A DNA stretch of 64,000 nucleotides from NCBI GenBank assembly GCA_021396245.1, contig WNYE01000085.1:119235-183234 (forward strand), written 5' to 3'. Position 1 is the first letter of the stretch; each line of letters begins with the position of its first letter. The notes beneath the pieces are model-generated. The model did not search any database, was not told the origin of the DNA, and saw only the letters and a list, made by a program, of their open reading frames with translations. The DNA comes from Sporothrix humicola (Eukaryota; Ascomycota; Sordariomycetes; Ophiostomatales; Ophiostomataceae). Position numbers and translations under genes: made by a program. This document shows positions 22,886 to 35,000 of this stretch, one piece after another.

Positions 22886-24237
22886 AGAACCAAACACCAA
22901 AAAAATCAGATATACCCAGGATCGAAAAGGATACATATTGGCCGGCCCCGTCTTTTTCCTTTCTACATTTTTCACATTTTGTCCACTGCTATTTTCTATT
23001 TTCTTGCTTTATTCCTTATATTTATTTATTTACCTCATCTGCCTTCTTTTTTGTCTGCTCTTAAAAAATCCACATTCCTTACGCGTCCTCTCCTCCACGC
23101 GGCCCCCCCTTTTTTCGGGCTAATTTTCTGTCTGTTAAAACATGGGGCTGAAAACTACCGGGGATCACATATCATCTCCGTCGGCCTTCAGCCTCGTCGA
23201 TATTAACGAAAAGCAGAGACAAAAAAAAAACAGCCAAAACATCAAAGCGAAAAAAAGCACGTCCCATTAAACCGACGATCGATGTCAAAGCCGACCTTTT
23301 GCATCTCCCACACCAACACAAACACTATATTTTATGACTTTACGACGTCTGCTTTGCTCGTTTATATCCACGGGGAACACCTCTGCTGAGGTTGACGGTC
23401 CGTGGCTGTTTTTGTTGCTCGTTTTTGTTTCCTGTTCTGCTTTCAATAGCAGCACCACTTGACCTTTTATTTTCTTATTATATATACAACGGCGTTTTTA
23501 AAAGGCATAGGGGGGATGTGTGGGTTGTAGGCAAAGCTAGAAGTCCATCCGGTGATGCCGTTTGTTTTTTATATCCTTTTTTTCCCTGAGCTTTCCTTGT
23601 CTGTCAACTGTTTTTATATGTCCTTTGATACCGCAGTCTTCTCGAAGGTGACATGTTTCATCAGATTGTTGCTTTATATATACACCAAAATCACGGCCAC
23701 CCGTCGAAATAAATATATCTCTTCAAACTTTAGCCGTACGATGAATATTCTTTGTTTTGTGCAAAAATACTGCAATGAATTGAACTGAAGGCATAACTGT
23801 GCTGAGTGGTCGTTGCTAATTGATAAAAGAGTAGAGAAGAAAAAGTGTGTGGTTCAGAAGGATTTGTGAACCTTGCACTGACATTGTCAACATTCCAATA
23901 GAAACAAACATAACGCCTTGTATACGGACAAAATGGGCGTGGTGATGCTCCTGCAAAAAACAGAGGGTAAGCTGTCATGCAATTGGCCACCCCATATCCA
24001 GTGAGATAAATATGATAAACAAAAAGAGCACTCAGAAGCCTCCAAACGCCTTTGCCGACGGGCTATTCCCAGAACAAAACACAGAAAACAAAAGATCCCT
24101 TTGACCCACGGATGTACGCCTGAGCCGACTATGAGAAGAAGTGACAGAAAAAAAAGGCCAGAATGGAACGCAACAAGCAAAAATGAAAGGTGCTGCAGTT
24201 TGCATAGGTCGGGCACCGATCTCAGCCCCATCTTGAC
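22886..24237. other. convergent intergenic region
   Basis: This 1.35-kb stretch lies between the 3' ends of the membrane-protein and Rmd5 genes. It is T-rich (22950-23700) with short A runs and contains both 3' UTRs and termination signals. There is no coding ORF, repeat or RNA gene that I can support. Confidence 0.5.
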
Positions 24238-25716
24238 TCAGAGGATGATCTGGCGGGCGTCCCTGATCTGACCTTCAATGGGACAGTAGGGACACTTGAA
24301 CTTGGTACCTTTTGTAATGTTCCGCAGCGAGTCGTTTGCAAGTGTGTGGCCACATGGCAATATCATGGGCGGGTTTGCGGCCGTAGTCTGTTCTTTGGAT
24401 ACAGGGCACACAAAGATGGAGTGGTAGGTCATGGACTCGGGTAGTGGTGTCTCAAAAGCCATCTCGTTGGCCGATGTCCATTCGGTACGCTTGCTACGAG
24501 TGGCCCCAATGAACTTGATAAGCCGCGGAAGGGCAATTGTGCCGGCTGTGGCGGCGACATAGAGGGGAGATTCGGCTGAGAGGCCGAGCAGCGAGCAGAA
24601 CTCGCGGGTAAACGAGGTGGCCAGGTCTTCAAAGGCCGTGCCAGTGGCAAAGGCCGCAGCGTAGGGCGACTCGTCGATGTTGGAGGCAAAGACGAGGGCC
24701 GCGGCGAGGCGCTGGATCTGGGCGAGGTGCCGTTCGCTGAAGCGGTGGAAGTGGGAGCGAGCATACTCAAACGCAGCTATGAGCGAGCCCTCGTTCTCCT
24801 CGTCGTCGTCTTCTGCGTCGCTGTCATCGTACTCGCCGGGCGGGCTGTGCGAGCCGGACTTGGCCAGCCAGATGAACTGCAGCTTGCAAAGCTCAAATTC
24901 AAGGTTGCTACCGCGCTCCTCCAGCTCTTCCGAGTTCTCGCGTGCCCACTCTATGGCCGACGTGAGGTTGTGTGCCTTGACGTCCTGCAGAATGGAGTAC
25001 ATGCGCTGGAACTTGTCTTGCAAGAAGACAGACTGGGTCTGGGTGAAGTTGCCGTGGCCGTCAAACTCGACCTCGCCATTGGACATGTATGCATCGTCGT
25101 TCTCGTCCTCGTTGTCCTCGTCCTCGTCGTTTGTGGCGTTCGGACCGCGTCCGTCTATGGCGGCAATCTCGCGAGCCTCGTCCATGAAGACTCGCGACAC
25201 GTCAAAGTGGCCCTCGCGCAGCAAGTGCATGGCAATGGCTCGGTTGATGAGGGCTGGGTGCTTCTGCATGACATCGTATTCGGTCGGGAGCGGAGTGATG
25301 GGAAAAGACTAAGGGTGAAGAAGTGTTAGTAGACGATGACGATGTGGGAAAGGGAGTCATGAGGGGGCCATCGGGACTCACTCTGTCCAGAGCCTTGCCG
25401 AACTCTTTCTGTGTCTTTGAGACAGCCTTCAGGTCGTTGTTGACGGCTTCAAATCCTTCCTTTATTGGGTTCTGTAGCCTTGTCAGGACAAGGCTGGCGG
25501 CGTGTGGATCTTGTTCTGTTGCAGACTTTGTTAGACAGGGACCAGGCACACGATAGGACGGGCAACCAATGGGGGACACAAACCTGATGCAATCTTCTCT
25601 CGGGCTGCAAGAAGCTGGGCAATGATACTGTCCACATCCTCGACAGCCGAAGTCAGCCGGGCCTTGCGGGCAACCATCGACAGGTCGTTCCGCAGGGTGG
25701 GCATGTTGTCCGCCAT
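24238..25716 (-). CDS. RMD5: Rmd5/Gid2, RING-type subunit of the GID/CTLH ubiquitin ligase
   Basis: The gene model is complement(join(24238..25308,25382..25515,25584..25716)), 445 aa. Both introns (donors GTTTGT at 25583 and GTGAGT at 25381; acceptors AACAG and CCTTAG) restore one frame. Domain order matches Rmd5: an N-terminal helical part (to about residue 90), a LisH motif around 110-142 (INRAIAMHLLREGHFDV), a CTLH-type helical region, and a C-terminal atypical RING with Cys390, CGH at 408-410 and CPYC at 428-431. In yeast the GID complex ubiquitinates gluconeogenic enzymes when glucose returns, and Rmd5 with Gid9 supplies the catalytic RING pair. An acidic linker (DEDEDNEDEND region, near residues 135-150) and another near 240 are low-complexity additions. 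Length agrees with yeast Rmd5 (about 420 aa). The start is fixed by good context and family-like residues (MADNMPTLRNDL). Confidence 0.92.
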
Positions 25717-28700
25717 GGCGAAGGAGGGATGTGTTTCGGGCTTCAGTCGATGTGATGTCGTTACCGGGATGCGGTCGAGAGAGACGCGGACTGCTAGCTG
25801 CTACCGGCACCGCCAACGGCGTCAAGTTTTGATGACGTCTCAGGGAAGGCTGTCGGAGATGGGGCCGACGGTCGTGAAGGGTGGCTTGTTGCGAGCTGTT
25901 GTGGCGCAGGCGGTCACGAGCCGGCCAGGAAGCAATGCTAAAACATGCAAAGAAAAGGCGGGGGCCGTCCTCCGATACTGTTGTGTGTCTGTGATGCGAG
26001 GGATGAAGGGTCGGATGTGACGTGATGGAGGGATTGACGTTGAGGCACAAACAGGGCGATACAGCTGTTGTGTGGTGGTGATGGGAGAATGAGGAAAGAG
26101 CACCTCTGACGCAAGGCCACACCGCCCGCTGAAAGAGACGGCAGGTGCCCGGCTGTGAGAAACAGGGTGGGTCCTTCCTTTACTGAGAGCACGCGGCCCA
26201 GCCTCTTTGTCCAGCAGGCGCTGCTCTAGCGGGGTTACGCCAAACTAGCCAATCAGGAAGGAGGGATCGTGCTGCTCAGCGCTCTTTCCACCATTTTGCC
26301 CCCTTTCGCCTCCTGTTTGTTTCTTTCTCTCGTTCTCTCTCTCTCAAACCCCTGTCACACACCATTACACTTTAACACGACCACCTCACTCCCTCTCATT
26401 GTGCCTGCAGCTTGCCTTTTATCGCGTCCGGCTGTCTCCTTGCCTTTTGCCCACCCCTTGCCTGGCTCCCTTGCATGTCTCTGTCTCTGACAGGCCCTGG
26501 CATTGTGGCTGCTGCATCGTCGCTTTTCTCGTCTTTTTTTTTTCCTCGCCTTTTGTTTCTTTGCTGTCTTTCCGCCTCTCGTTTTCGGGTTCTCGTGTCC
26601 CTTTTGTTTGGAATTTGCTCTCTTTCTCTCTCTTTCGCGCGTTTTCTTCTCACTCTCTCGGATATTTCACGTCCAATACCCACGTCACATCTGGTCCAGA
26701 TCCTGGCATGCATCGTGTCTCCCTCGCACGTTTCTGCCTCTGCCTCGTTTACTTGGCACGATAAAGCTCACCTCCAGATCCCCTATTGTGCGCAGTGTCT
26801 CAGTCGCCCAATGTCGTTTTCCCCTTGAACTTTTGAGTCCTTCTTTCGTTTCTTTCGTTTCTTCCGTCCCCTTTCTTTTTTGCTTCTATTTTTCTCGTGT
26901 TTCCCACCCCATTCCTTGGGAAGGAAACAATGTTCTTTTCGGCAAGCTCCCTCTATCCCATTCCATCTGCATCGTATGTTTGCCATCAATTTGCTCCTCT
27001 ATACGCCGTGTTCACGAACATTCTCTAGATGCCGAAATCCACATCTATCATCAAGCACAAATTTATCACCACTCTCATTTTGATCTATTCCCAATCCCAA
27101 GCATACCTCTTATCCAGTCTCTTTCTCATGCCCACATTCCCCTCCTTCTGTCTCCCCTCTTCCCTCCTGAGCCGCCTTAACGCAGCTCATCCTAAGATCG
27201 ACACGACTAAGCACAGCACCTGTGGGCAAAACTTTAATTTCCTGCTTTTTTCTCGTTCTTTTTTACTGCTCTGCCCTGCCTTTTAACACTTTTTCTGTCC
27301 CTTGCCACCGATACAGCATATGGCCGACGCACAGTCTCGACGGGTTCCATCTGAAAAGAATCGTGCATCATACTCCGTGAACCCCGTGCTCCGAACATAG
27401 TGCGAGCCCGCCTGTCGATCAGCTCCCTGGCTATCCGAAGCGTTGTCCCTTGCCCTGCTCTAATCCTCTCTTTTTACGAGATACAGAGTGCATACATATT
27501 TTTTACGTCTTCTTGACGTACGCCACAGTCCAGGCTGGCATCTACGCACTGCCCACAGTTCAGCTGCACGTATCTGCCCATCTGCACATCGTCCCCACTC
27601 CCTCACCTCGAAGGCTCTCCCCACACCCCCATGCTGCTGTTTTTCTCTGTGCTTTTGTCTGTCGCGTTCTTTTCGGGTTTTGTCATGTCTTTGGTATGTG
27701 TCGTTTTGCCTTCCAAGTACCTCCAGCCCGTGCCCACGATTTGTCCGTGTCTCGCCATCCAACCTCGATCCCGACAACAGCGTAACAGTGCACTAGCCGA
27801 CGCGACCCTTATCCCAACACCAAGCCCCAAGGACCAAGACCAGATGGCACGCCGCCATGTGGGAAACAAAAGAACAGACAGCGGAGCCTGTTCGGGGACC
27901 CTGTCTAGACAAAACCAAAAAGCAAGCAGTTTTATTTTTTATTTTTCGATGAAGTGAGTTGAAAATGCGAGGCTTGGGAGGGTCGTATTTCCCATGGCCC
28001 ATTTCCCATTGGCGAATGCGTGCCACCGGGCTGGGGCTCAATAATACGTCCCAAATAGGCATCTTTTTAGCACAGACCGGTGAGTCGAAAGGATTCTGAA
28101 CGCATAAGAAGTAGTTGAGCCACGACATCGCAATACCGATAAAGGGAGCTGGAAATCAGCATTTTGTCTTTTTTACGGGGACAATAATATGGCGGATGCA
28201 ATCGCCCATCACCCTTTCCCATCTAAGGTACAAAGAAAGTAGACGGAAAATAGGACGACAGGGAGAGCGCACATCAGACTCCGCCCCCAAATGGCCCAAG
28301 ATCGTCTTCGCATCCCGCCCATATCGTCATTTACGGTTCCCGTACTCAGTATGTTCAGTCATACCGGCGTGTTTCCACTTTGGCCTACGACCAACTTGTT
28401 CGAACAGCCGGCAATGTGCTGCCCTCCCTCAACCCCCTCGCGTCGACCATCACCGACGTGTGCCCCAAGAACGGGACGTGCATGCGGATCTCCCGCGCGA
28501 ATAGCACAAAATAGCACCATCAAGTCAAGCGGGCAAACCCTGGCTAGCTATTTTGAGTTTGGCCTTGTCAGTTCATTCTGGCGCCGCTGGCCATTAGCGC
28601 TAGTATCCGCCCGCCCACAGACGACAAGACGCCAGCCTCGAAGCAGGGAGAAATGTCTCATTGATGTCTTGCCCCCTCACTCGCGAGCTCCACTAACTGA

Positions 28701-31700
28701 GACAACACCAGTGCAGCAATTCCACCCACGATGCACGCTGGCCACATTATGGGCATATTTTGTCTTCTTGCATGCATTTTGACGAGCTCTAGAGGCGTCT
28801 TCTCTGAAATTTGCACTTGCTAGGCACGCAAAATTTACACAAGTCGAGGCCGGACGAGGATGAGAATACAAAAGGAAATAAGCAAAGAAGCAAAGAAACA
28901 AGTGTGGCTGCTTCCTTCCTGCAAATCCTCTTCTGTTTTATTTTATTCTTTTCCTATAGCCACTGGTGCTTTGCCATCTTCCATCTAGAGTAGGTACTTC
29001 TGATTTGCGTCTGTACGACGTCCACCCAAAGTGCACGCCTTCTCGTCTTGCCCCTGGAATCGTGTTGCACTAACTGCCAAATGTCTTACAACGAGTGGGC
29101 ATTCTCTTATTTTCGTGGTTTCTTTTCTCTCTGGCGTCTCGTTTTCCTCAGTCTCTCCAAGTTCTTTTCGGTTTCGTTCTCCTTCTTTTCCTGCCTTTTC
29201 TCGAGTAGCTGATGTTGTTTTTGCATTTCTCGTCTTTTGTCGTCTTTTGCCACGATAGACGAGATTGGCACCAGGATGTGTAGTGAGTCTGGAGCACTCA
29301 GTATTAGTGTCAGTATTTGCTTTTGCGTCTCCAGTTGCACTTTCTTTTTCGCTCTTGTCAATTTACTCTTTCTCGTCCTATTTGTCCTTTTTTACCCAAT
29401 CCGCTATGTCCTCTCAAAAACCGAGCACAGTCCAATCCGCTCGTTGTCAAGCGTAGCACGAGCATGGCAATCTATCTATTCAGGTGCCACAGCATACATC
29501 CCATTTTCTTGCCTTCTTTTCTTCCCTCCGGTGTCGCCTTTTTCTCGTCCATCTTCCCTCTATCACCTCATGACTGCAAGGCCAAAAAGAAAATAAAGCT
29601 GATACCCGCATCCATGCATTTCTCTCACTACATGCAGCCCTCTCTCCCTTGCCTTTTGATCCCGACGCTGGTGCCGGCCTCTGACCATCCATCCTGCATC
29701 TTGCCCCATCCTGTTCCTGTTCGTCCCTTGCTGCACACCACGCAGGCACACTACTGCAGTTTGTCCACCAACGCCAGCGCACTTAACCTGTGCCTGGAGA
29801 CCAAACCTGGACAAGGTATTCTTTCTCCCACCTTTTACCAAACTTGCTTTCTTCTCCCTGGTGCATTTTAAAAGTTAGTCGGGTTGTAGGAAGTAGGATA
29901 CAAAGTAGTATATGCTTTGTTTTCGTCCTCTCTTGGGACATCGAGCGGGACATCCGTATCCATCAAAATACCATCCATCAAATCTAGCCTCCACCCTCCA
30001 TCCACACACCCTTTCCATCGAATCTGAGCCTCCACTCTCCCGCCTCCACCGTCGTACGGATCGTCTTCCGCTGTCGTCCTTATTAGCGGGTAAGTAGTTC
30101 TCAAGGTCGACTTTCTGGGTTTTTGCTGTTTTGTTATGTACCATTTTCGTCCTCGTTCTCATACCTTCTTTTCCTCTCTTTGCCCTCTACATTCCCCCGT
30201 TTTCCCCTTGTGCCTGAACCCTGGTCTGCTTGGCCTCGTGCTGCATGCTGCGTGTTTTTCTTTTTGTATCTCTCTTTTATTTTTCTCGTTCGTATCGATC
30301 ATCTAGACGTCGGATGTCTCCTTGCTTTTGTCCTTTGCATGTACATGTTCAAGTCTAAATAGACCCTTGTCATTGTCTGCTGTGTGACAGCTCTTTCGTT
30401 CTCTCTCTCCGCAGCCCTCCCCTGGTTCTTTAGGTCTTGGCATGCAACGGCTTCTAGCCCTCGCTTCGCTTCTTGAGAATAATATCTTTGTTGTACTATC
30501 CGTATGAAGCATCTCCCAGTTTCTTGTATTTTTATTTTATTTTATCATTTCATATTTTTGTGCTGGGCATTTTGTATCTTTGTATCTCTTGTACCAGTCC
30601 ATGTCTCGATCATCTCCTTCTTTTATGTTTTACATCACTCTCCATTATCGGCTAACGGTAATTGCCACTAACACGCAGGTCTCTCTTTTGCCTTTTTCTT
30701 TTCTTCTCTCATTTCCTACTGTTCTCTATGCGCCTTCTTTTTCTCTTCTTTTCTTTTGTCACTCCCCTGTTGTGTTCCTCGTGGCTCTGATCTCTCTGAT
30801 CGTCCTTCTTTTTTCTTTTTTCCCCATTTGATATTCTCACACGCCTGGATGCACTTGCACACCCTCTTGTTCGCGTGTCTCTTGCGTGTCTCTGCCTGGT
30901 TGTCCTCATTTCTTCCATCTCTCTTTTCTCTTTTTGTTTCTTTTTGCTATCTCGTTCCTCTTCCCTCGTGTCTCTTATTCTCCGTCTTTGCCTCCCTTTC
31001 CCCTTTTCTGGTGTCTCTCTTTTTGTTCTCACTCCCCTTCTTCCATTCTTCTAATTTTTTTCGTCTTCTTTTTTCTCTCTTCTCTCCTCTTTTTCCGAGC
31101 ATTCTCCCTCTTCTCACGTCGGCATACCCTTTCCCCCGCATGCAGCTTACACTCAGTCCCGCGACGACACAATGCGAATAGAGATAAAGCTTTGGACCAA
31201 GTGGGTGATATAATAATAACGGACTGAGATCTCTCGTGGCAGGCTCGGAAGTTTATTTTATTTTCTTGGTTTCTTGTTTTCTTGTTTCTCTTTTTTTTCT
31301 TCTCTCTTTTTACTCCCTTCTTCCTTCTTTTCCTGTTTTCTCCGGAGCTTCTTCTGATCCTTTCGTGATCATCCTGCGTTCCGTTCCACGAGCTTCTCAG
31401 TCGAACCACGTACATCGATTTGTTTTTGTTTCGGTTCCTTTTATTGCTTCCATTTCTCGCCTCTGCCTACTCCGTCTCCATCTCGCCTCGCTCCTGTCGG
31501 ATGGACTCTTACACTAAACGCGTGTAACTGTCACAAGCAGAGACATCATCGTCTGTCTGTCCTTCGGTCTGTCGACAATCCTTTTTCTTTGACTGTTGGA
31601 CTGTCTTACTCAACGGACAGCAAGACAGCAAGACAGCAAGACACCAGGTCAACAATCGTCGGAAGCGCACATCGAGTGGCAAGCCAGACAGCGTTCACTC

Positions 31701-32009
31701 CACGCTCCACGACTTTTGTCACAGACACGGGCACACATACACAAACATACGAAGCACGAAGGCACAGGATAGAACACACTCACATCTATCCACATCCACG
31801 CACCACGTTCTCACGCCTCTCACGAATCACTGCCTCTCGTTCACTGTTTATCGTTTCCTCAGCCCACACTTTGTACACACGTCTCTCGGCCATTTTCCTC
31901 GTGATCTCCTTCCTTTGTCCTTCCCACCACACCGCATCTCTACTGTCCATACAGAGACTTTAGAAAGCCTGAAAGACAGAATCAGACAGTTGCAGTCCCC
32001 ACTCTCGCC
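25717..32009. other. 6.3-kb region with no recognisable gene, pyrimidine-rich
   Basis: The divergent gap lies between RMD5 (minus) and the 1812-codon ORF (plus). From about 26270 to 31500 the plus strand is strongly pyrimidine-rich in many blocks. Open frames here translate only to Ser/Phe/Leu/Pro-rich low-complexity sequence. A short ORF (27320-27400, 26 codons) is the only one with ordinary composition. A CAAGACAG tandem repeat occurs at about 31617-31643. It may be a long regulatory region or leader for the gene at 32010, or contain non-coding transcripts. No transposon features were found. Confidence 0.5.
31503..32009 (+). promoter_or_regulatory. ATG-free leader of the 1812-codon gene
   Basis: No ATG occurs in the 507 bases before the start at 32010. 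This suggests a scanned 5' leader and supports that start codon. The stretch is rich in CA and TC runs. Confidence 0.45.
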
Positions 32010-35000
32010 ATGGACGCGGCATGCAACTTCCCCGAGCTCCTGGCGCTCGACCTGGAAACAGCCGAGTCGCTGTTTGCGTCGAAGCGAATGACGTCCGGTG
32101 CTCCGCGGCCCATGGATGCCATTTTTGAGTCGCAGAGCATCCAGGACTTGGGCCTCAAGCTGGAGGAGCTCAACCTCAACGATCTGAGCTTGGAAGAGGC
32201 CAGCAGTCTTTTGAGCAGTCTCGGCAAGCTCAGCCAGCTCAACAAGTTGAACAAGCTCAACAACCCGGCGGCCGTGGCCCATGCATCGTCGCTTCGCAAT
32301 TTCGTGCCCGGCAAGACATCCTCTTCGTCCCGCCAACAGCAGAACCGGCATCAGCACCAGCAGTCGTCCCGTCACGACCACCACAGCCGTTCCAAGTCGA
32401 CGACACACGCTGCTCCCAGCGACTTGGCTGCCTACATACGCCAATATCAGCGTCACCAAGAAAAGCAGCAGCATCAGCAGCAGTACCACGACGACAACGA
32501 CCGTTTTGACGACAACGACAGTCTCACCATCGACGATCTCCGCGATCTGGATCTTCACAGCCGTCACGATCAGAGACCAACAACGGCCAGCGGCATTGAC
32601 CGTGACATTGGCCGCGATATCGACCGCAGCCACAGCCCAGGGCCAGCGTTTTCCATCTCGCGCTCAAAGACCAAGTCGTCTGGCCAGAGCCAGCATCAGA
32701 ATCAGAACCAGGGCCACGGCGCTTCTCAGTCATCATCTGCAGTACCTCGCTACGCAGCGGGTAGCGGAGTGACAGGAGTGAACACATCTGCAGGCAGCCA
32801 CAACCACAACACTGCAGGAGGCGACTGGGACACAGACAGTGTTGACAGCTTTGAGCTGCCCAGCATTCGCTTGTCACGCCGCAGCGCAGAACAGAGGACT
32901 CTCCTAGGCGGTGTGTCGAAATCGCCGTCGTTGCCGTCGGCTGCAGCTCCGCCAGTCCAGTCTGTCCATCAGCGGATCCAGCAGCAGGAGGAAGAGCAGA
33001 TCCAGCAGTTGCAACAGCTGCAGCAGCTCAAGCAGCTCCGGCAACTCCAGCAGCTCAAGCAGCAGCTCCAGGAGAAGCAGCAACTGCAGCACCTGCTGGA
33101 AAAGCAACTGAAGCTGCAGCGCGAGCAGGAGCAGACGCTCAAGACCAGCCACCGCGAGGCCAAGGAGAAGGAGAGCGCCAAGCCCAGACAGAAGGAGCAG
33201 GCCAAGGCGAAAGACACAAAGGACAGAGACTACCGGAAAGACGAGGACGACGACACTCTGTCGCACCTTCCGCAGCAGCCTCCCACGCAACTTCCCGCAA
33301 CCACGCAGCCATCCTCCTCACTCCTTCTCCAGCAAAGGCCACAACAACAACAGACCCAGCAGGCCCATCAACAGCAGAACCGCCTTTCTGTCGTCGACCC
33401 GTTAAGCGATTACGGCAACCGCGACAGCTACAGCAGCCTCTACGACTCGTACAGCTACAGCTACCACCGCTACAGCCACGACTCGAACCAGTCGGCCAAC
33501 ACCAACACCAACTCCGACGACGGTGCCAGCAGCATCGGCATTGCCGGCGGAGGCGTCGGTGGCGGCGAAGGAGGCGACGGTGCCCCACGCGGCCGCCAGC
33601 AGTCTGTCGTCACAATGGCCACGTCGGTCAGCGGACGGGAGAGCAGGGAAGGCTGCCGCTTCTCGTCGCAGTCGCAGGCATCCCGCACAACGCCGTCGGC
33701 CCTAGGGCAGTACTCTGCACCCACCAAGAACGGCTGCCTGACTGTGTCCTCATCGCAGCGCGAGTCGGTGGCCACGACGGCGTCGTCAGCTGACCGTCAC
33801 GTCGAGTTCAGTCTCGACTCGAGCCGGCGCGCCAGCACAAAGGCCACGTCGGACAACACGTCGGCTTCGGACGAAGACGGCGCGGTCAAGACCAAGGCCA
33901 AAGCCAAGACGGAAGAGGAAGACCGAGACAATGACAAGGAGGCAGCCCTTGCCGTCGAGAGACCCAAGAGCAGCGTTGCCAAACAGCTGCCGCCTCGCCG
34001 CACTGGCAATGTCTCGCAGTTGAGCTGGATGCGCTTTGACGATGAAGAAGATGAGGACGAGGACGACACCAAGGACAAAGAAGACGACGTCGACCGTGAC
34101 CAGACCTACGGCGACATCATCAGAGGCATGAATGGTATCGGCAGTGTAGGCGGCGCCCGTCCGCAGTCTCGGGATGGGTCGACAATCGACCGCAGCCGCG
34201 GCGTCGTCTCGCCCGTCAACTACACGTCTCTGCCGCCGCGGCCCAAGACGGCTGTTGGCCACGTGGACGGTGCATCTGCCACGGAATTCCGTGCCCTCAA
34301 CGACTACGTTGCTGAGCGGACCAGAAACAACAACAGCAAGAAGCGCCAGTCGCGCGTCACGATCGACGAGCCCACGCCGGTTGCGTCCATCAACGTGCCC
34401 CAGCGCCGCTCCTCACTCGGCCAGAAGGACCGCAAGCCACTCTTGTTCGGAGAAAACGACGACGAGCAGCAGAATCACAGCCACAAGCTGCGTCACTTCC
34501 TCTCCTTCAGTGACGCATCCGTCTTTAGCGACGCGCCACGTGGAGGCCTGCACGATCGGCCCAAGACTAGCTCTTCATCTCACTATCAGATGCAGTCTGA
34601 CTTTGGCCTTGGTTTTGCCTCTGTCGTTGCCGCTGCTGCTGCCTCTGAACGTGAACGCCGCGGCCGCTTCGAGACAGAGAGCATCGCCGACCACGAAGAC
34701 CCGCCCATCTTCTTGCAAAAGACCGTCTACCGCAAGCCAGTTCCACGGCCACGCACTCCTCTCGACATGACGCCCATCAACAAGGCTGCCGCAGCAGCCC
34801 ACAAGTCTACACCGAGCGCGCATCTGACCCGCCGCGGACGCGAAGTCTTCTCTGTCAGCCGCGGCGGAAACACAAAGGACGATGGTGCCTCGACCAACAA
34901 CGGCGGCGCAGACCAGCCGTTTGTCGAGCCGCTTCTTGTCAGCCAGTTTGACGACGACAGTGACAGCGACCACCATCCTGGCGCTCCTGCCTCGGACCAT

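Noticed and set aside
26503..27180. 225-codon plus-strand ORF
   Set aside because: Translation of a pyrimidine tract (Ser, Phe, Leu, Pro), not a protein-like sequence.
28291..28782. 163-codon ORF in the 6-kb gap
   Set aside because: No family match, no splice support and mixed composition; chance is as likely as a gene, so it is not listed.
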